Source of the DNA: an uncultured Bacteroidales bacterium | GTDB taxonomy: Bacteria > Bacteroidota > Bacteroidia > Bacteroidales > Tenuifilaceae | Assembly: GCA_937915475.1 (NCBI GenBank) | Contig: CALGIR010000239.1 | Span: forward strand, 1-16,157 | Length of the DNA: 16,157 nucleotides | Reading direction: 5' to 3' | In this document: positions 12,922 through 16,157 of the stretch, in pieces | Position numbering within the stretch: position 1 is the first letter of the stretch | How the letters are laid out: each line of letters begins with the position of its first letter | Notes under the pieces: generated by a model | Database searches by the model: none | What the model was told of the DNA's origin: nothing | Seen by the model: only the letters and a program-made list of their open reading frames with translations | Translations under genes and position numbers: made by a program

Positions 12922-14340
12922 TTATTTTTTCAACTCTTCCTCAATAAATCTTTCCAACGATTCAATTCCGATACGTTTTGCAATTATTCGTTTATCCTTG
13001 TCGAGCACATAAAGAATTGGGGTGCTATAGATATCGTAGAGCTTGTGGTAATTGGTAGAGCGATATGGATCCCAAACATTAATCCAGCTTGTTATCTCCT
13101 TTTCTTTTATGTACTCCATCCATTTCTCTTGCTCCCCTTGGGTGTAAACTGCAAAAACGCTAATTCCTTTATTCTTATATTTGTTGCTCAGTTCTCTGAG
13201 TTCGGGGGTAACCTTTTTACAATGGCTACAGCTTGGCTCCCAAAAATAGATAATGGTTACCTTGGCTTCTACAGCATGTAACTCGCGAAGTTTATTGTTG
13301 GAATCGCGCATGGAAACATTTGGTGCAATTTGTCCAATAAGGTTTGGTTTCAGGTCGGCAACTCTTTCCGCAATTTTCTGTTTTAGGCTTTCGCTGATGT
13401 TCTTCATCTCGCCCGATAGGTAGTATTCTTCAGCTAGATGAACAAATACTGCATCCATGCCCATAATGGCAGAGTTTTGATATTTTGAGAATAGGTGCGA
13501 AATGATGTATTGAAACATCTCTTGGTTTCCCCTAACCTGGTCAATTAGTTTATCGGCATAGGCAATAATCGTATCGGGAAGTGGAAGGAGGGTTTTGTCA
13601 AAATAGGCATCAATCCTGCTCTGGAAGAATGGAGTACGAATAAACCTACTGTCTGTGAGCTCAATATTATCAAAAAAGTGATTCTGATTGTACTGATAGC
13701 TTAAAACCCACCTTAGTGAATCTACGTTTGATGCATTTTCGGGTATTTCAAACTCTGGAAACTCAATGGGTTTTAACGATTTTATGATATTGGCAAAAAG
13801 TGTGTTAGGGTTCTCCTTTATAATTTTATCCCAATAGGTGTTAACCTCTTTATCAAGTTTTTTTATTTCATCGGTTATCTCTTTTTCTTTTTCAGCATTG
13901 CCCTCGTTTTGTTGAATTTGCGTACGCAACTGGTTCATCTGTTCTTGCTTATTACCCATAAAACGCTGGTAGTTTGCAAAGGCTGTGTTTTCTGAAGAAC
14001 CCGTAAAAGTTAACTCCTCAAGTGAATTGGAGGCTGATGTTGAAAGACTAAAATGCTGATTATCCCCAACAAGAATGTCAAAATAGGAGCGTTGTGGGAG
14101 CACAACAATATACATTCCGCCAGGGAGCAGAGTGTCGCCCATAAAAACGGCTTTTCCCTTTGAATCTAGTTGTGCAGTATCGGCAATAAATTTTTTTTCG
14201 CCAAAGTGGTATCCTAAAAGTAGGGTTGTATCCTTTAAATCGCTTAGGTTAACCTCAATTCTATAGGTTTGCTTATTCTGTGCACATGCGCTTACCGTAA
14301 TTCCCAATAGTGCTATTAGTGTAAAAAAAATATTTTTCAT
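12922..14340 (-). CDS. TlpA-like thioredoxin lipoprotein with N-terminal DUF4369 domain
   Basis: Envelope thiol-disulfide protein, probably anchored by a lipid and facing the periplasm. The start at 14340 gives a lipoprotein signal MKNIFFTLIALLGITVSAC with Cys19 lipidated. An in-frame upstream start at 14466 would bury that signal behind 42 residues, so it was rejected. Residues ~25-110 match DUF4369 (YRIEVNLSDLKDTTLLLGYH, GGMYIVV). A glutamine/lysine-rich helical middle (~120-170) and a long helical region, probably DUF5106, follow to ~340. The thioredoxin domain is ~335-470, with active site CSHC (Cys371, Cys374) in FWEPSCSHCKKVTPELREL and the cis-proline stretch YSTPILYVLD. Such proteins are frequent and varied in Bacteroidota; the partner is unknown. 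A -7 box lies 60 bp upstream. It is divergent from another thioredoxin-fold gene at 14515. Confidence 0.92.
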   Translation of the reverse strand: MKNIFFTLIALLGITVSACAQNKQTYRIEVNLSDLKDTTLLLGYHFGEKKFIADTAQLDSKGKAVFMGDTLLPGGMYIVVLPQRSYFDILVGDNQHFSLSTSASNSLEELTFTGSSENTAFANYQRFMGNKQEQMNQLRTQIQQNEGNAEKEKEITDEIKKLDKEVNTYWDKIIKENPNTLFANIIKSLKPIEFPEFEIPENASNVDSLRWVLSYQYNQNHFFDNIELTDSRFIRTPFFQSRIDAYFDKTLLPLPDTIIAYADKLIDQVRGNQEMFQYIISHLFSKYQNSAIMGMDAVFVHLAEEYYLSGEMKNISESLKQKIAERVADLKPNLIGQIAPNVSMRDSNNKLRELHAVEAKVTIIYFWEPSCSHCKKVTPELRELSNKYKNKGISVFAVYTQGEQEKWMEYIKEKEITSWINVWDPYRSTNYHKLYDIYSTPILYVLDKDKRIIAKRIGIESLERFIEEELKK

Positions 14341-14399
14341 TCCTATTGTGTATTTAGTTTGAATCTTATAAACATCAATCCTTCTCTTATTTTGCAACC

Positions 14400-14407
14400 C
14401 AAAAGTA
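14400..14407 (-). promoter_or_regulatory. -7 box for the thioredoxin lipoprotein gene
   Basis: On the minus strand this reads TACTTTTG, matching TAnnTTTG, 60 bp upstream of the ATG at 14340. This supports the shorter start, because transcription from here would not include the upstream in-frame start at 14466. No clear -33 TTTG is seen. Confidence 0.4.
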
Positions 14408-14514
14408 TAAAAGATTATTCTTAATGCTTGAATAATTTCTATTGTTTTCAACAAATAGAGTACCATTTTGTTAAAATAGAGAATTAAAACAAAAAATGTA
14501 ATACACTTATCAGT

Positions 14515-16129
14515 ATGTCACAACCCCTGAATCGTCTATCCAAGGAGACGAGCCCTTACTTGCTTCAACATGCTACCAATCCTGTCGATTGGTATCCTTG
14601 GGGCGATGAGGCTTTTGAGAAGGCAAGGCAAGAGAACAAGCTAATGCTTATTAGCGTTGGCTATAGCAGTTGCCATTGGTGCCATGTTATGGAGCGCGAA
14701 GCTTTCTCAGATGTTCAGGTAGCTGAGTTTATGAATACCCATTACGTTTGCGTTAAGGTCGATAGAGAGGAGCGTCCGGATGTTGACCAAATTTACATGA
14801 ATGCTGTACAGATAATAACTCGCTCTGGCGGTTGGCCTTTAAACTGCTTTGCAACCCCCGATGGCAGACCAGTTTACGGCGGAACCTATTTTCCTGCCGA
14901 ACCCTGGCTTGATATACTTAAGAGTCTCCATTTTACTTGGATGTCAGAGCCAAAGAGGGTTGAGCAAGTGGCAGATGAGCTAATGCAGGGTATATCGCAA
15001 ACTGAGATTATTACCAAAAGGTCAGAGCTGAAACCGTCATATACCGATACTCTTTTGGCGCTCATTGACAATTGGCAAAAACACTTTGACGATAGGTATG
15101 GCGGGTTAAGAGGTGCGCCTAAATTTTCGATGCCCGAATCGTTAAGGTTCCTTATGGACTACGCATGGTCATATAATGATACCGATGTGCGTAATCACGT
15201 AGTGTTTACCCTTCGCAAAATATCACAAGGGGGTATTTACGATCATCTAGGTGGAGGTTTTTTTCGTTACAGCGTCGATGAGATGTGGCATGTTCCGCAT
15301 TTCGAGAAGATGCTATACGATAATGCTCAAATGGTAAGCCTATATGCCCATGCATACAAATGTTTTAATGATGATAGTTTCAAGGATATTGTTTACCAAA
15401 CGGTTGCCTTTTTAAAACGTGAAATGATGTCGCCCGAGGGAGGTTTTTATAGCGCTATTGATGCTGATAGCGAAGGCGAGGAGGGACGCTTCTATACTTT
15501 TTTAAAGGATGAGGTGGATGAAATTCTTAACGAGGATGCTGAGCTGTTCTCTGTTTTATACGGGGTTTCTGCTTCAGGTAACCTTGATGGACGAAGTGTT
15601 CTTAGGTCTGCTTCAACACCCAAGGAGGCAGCAAGCGTTTTTGGAGTTGGCCTAGAACATGCTATTCTGAAGCAGGCTCAACTGAAGCAGGTTATGCTCA
15701 AATATCGCAATTCAAGGGTTAGGCCTTCTACTGACGACAAGCAACTCCTATCGTGGAATGCTCTTGCCATCAAGGGTTTTGTTGATGCATATAGCACATT
15801 TAAAGATGAAATGTTTTTAAATTTAGCCATTCAAACTGCAAAGTTTATCGAAAAGTATCTGGTAAATGATAATGGTTCATTGAGCAGGGTTTACTGCAAA
15901 GGAAAGGTATCTGTTGCTGCATTTCTGGATGATTATGCTTTTCTGATTGAGGCCTATATTCTGCTTTACCAAGCTACCTATAATGAGCGTTGGATGCTAA
16001 AAGCAAAGACTTTTACAGATTATGTGAATGCCCATTTTTACTGCGAAAAATCAGGCATGTTCTACTACACCAACATAAAGTATGGTGATACCATTGTTCG
16101 GAAGATGGAATTGAGAGATGGCGTTATTC
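14515..16129 (+). CDS. DUF255/YyaL-type thioredoxin-domain protein (3' end missing)
   Basis: Homologue of bacterial YyaL and animal spermatogenesis-associated protein 20. Residues ~1-165 are the Thioredox_DsbH (DUF255) domain: NRLSKETSPYLLQHATNPVD, WYPWGDEAF, then SSCHWCHVME with a CxxC pair (Cys53, Cys56), KVDREERPDVDQIYM and GGWPLNCFATPDGRPVYGGT. Residues from ~180 form an (alpha/alpha)6-barrel-like region resembling sugar epimerases and glycosidases: KFSMPESLRF, GGIYDHLGGGFFRYSVDEMW, HVPHFEKMLYDNAQ, and AIDADSEGEEG. Reported members are poorly characterised; a redox or carbohydrate-linked role is only inferred. There are 538 complete codons of about 670-700 expected. The reading ends at ELRDGVI plus one C, where relatives continue with Pro-Ser-Ser-Asn, because adapter sequence begins at 16130. 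Hence the truncation is technical, not biological. Confidence 0.94.
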
Positions 16130-16157
16130 AGATCGGAAGAGCGTCGTGTAGGGAAAG
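16130..16157. other. Illumina TruSeq adapter sequence at contig end
   Basis: The last 28 bases begin AGATCGGAAGAGCGTCGTGT and run on to GGGAAAG. This is the reverse complement of the 3' part of the TruSeq universal adapter. It interrupts a conserved reading frame exactly where the family has a PSSN-type motif. It is not genomic DNA and should be trimmed. Confidence 0.98.

Noticed and set aside
14341..14466. N-terminal extension of the thioredoxin lipoprotein to 14466
   Set aside because: It would hide a textbook lipoprotein signal and lies upstream of the likely promoter, so ATG at 14340 was used.

Overview
The window looks like one short-read contig from a member of the Bacteroidota, probably near the Bacteroidales/Marinilabiliales. 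The reasons are the gene content (a lipoprotein thioredoxin of the DUF4369 type, a DUF2141 exported protein, an FecB-like lipoprotein paired with an FecCD permease), the lack of Shine-Dalgarno sequences before most starts, several Bacteroidota-type -7 boxes (TAnnTTTG), and AT-rich spacers. Both ends cut genes. The last 28 bases (16130-16157) match the Illumina TruSeq adapter rather than genomic DNA.

Layout. 1-1971 (minus): an iron/cobalamin-type ABC uptake operon, substrate-binding lipoprotein then permease, with the permease running off the left end. 2247-5394 (plus): a DUF2249 plus cysteine-less carboxymuconolactone-decarboxylase-fold protein, an O6-methylguanine-DNA methyltransferase that looks like the remains of an AraC-type HTH/Ogt fusion, a two-helix small membrane protein, a DUF2141 exported protein and a MarR regulator. 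The MarR gene lies 75 bp before an AhpD-like protein with an intact CxxC and a C-terminal membrane helix (5470-6117). 6294-10764 (minus): a pfkA-type phosphofructokinase gene broken by one extra base, a cardiolipin synthase, a one-helix membrane protein of unknown function, and an AlbA_2/Schlafen-like ATPase-domain regulator with a 4 x TTQV linker repeat. 11292-12622 (plus): a GufA-type ZIP metal transporter followed by a GreA/GreB-family factor. 12922-14340 (minus): a TlpA-like thioredoxin lipoprotein. 14515-16129 (plus): a DUF255/YyaL-type thioredoxin-domain protein cut by the adapter.

How the genes fit together. Most are single-gene or two-gene units with housekeeping or stress roles: metal and cofactor uptake, DNA alkylation repair, peroxide/thiol chemistry, envelope lipid synthesis and periplasmic redox. 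Two divergently transcribed thioredoxin-fold genes share the 14341-14514 spacer. I found no CRISPR array, prophage, toxin-antitoxin pair, insertion sequence, tRNA or rRNA.

I looked for a new multi-gene system and did not find a convincing one. The points most worth following are the decaying pfkA, the truncated Ada-like protein and its possible HTH remnant, the cysteine-less CMD protein, the in-frame minisatellite in the AlbA_2 protein, the perfect dyad before the ZIP gene, and the contig-end artefacts.
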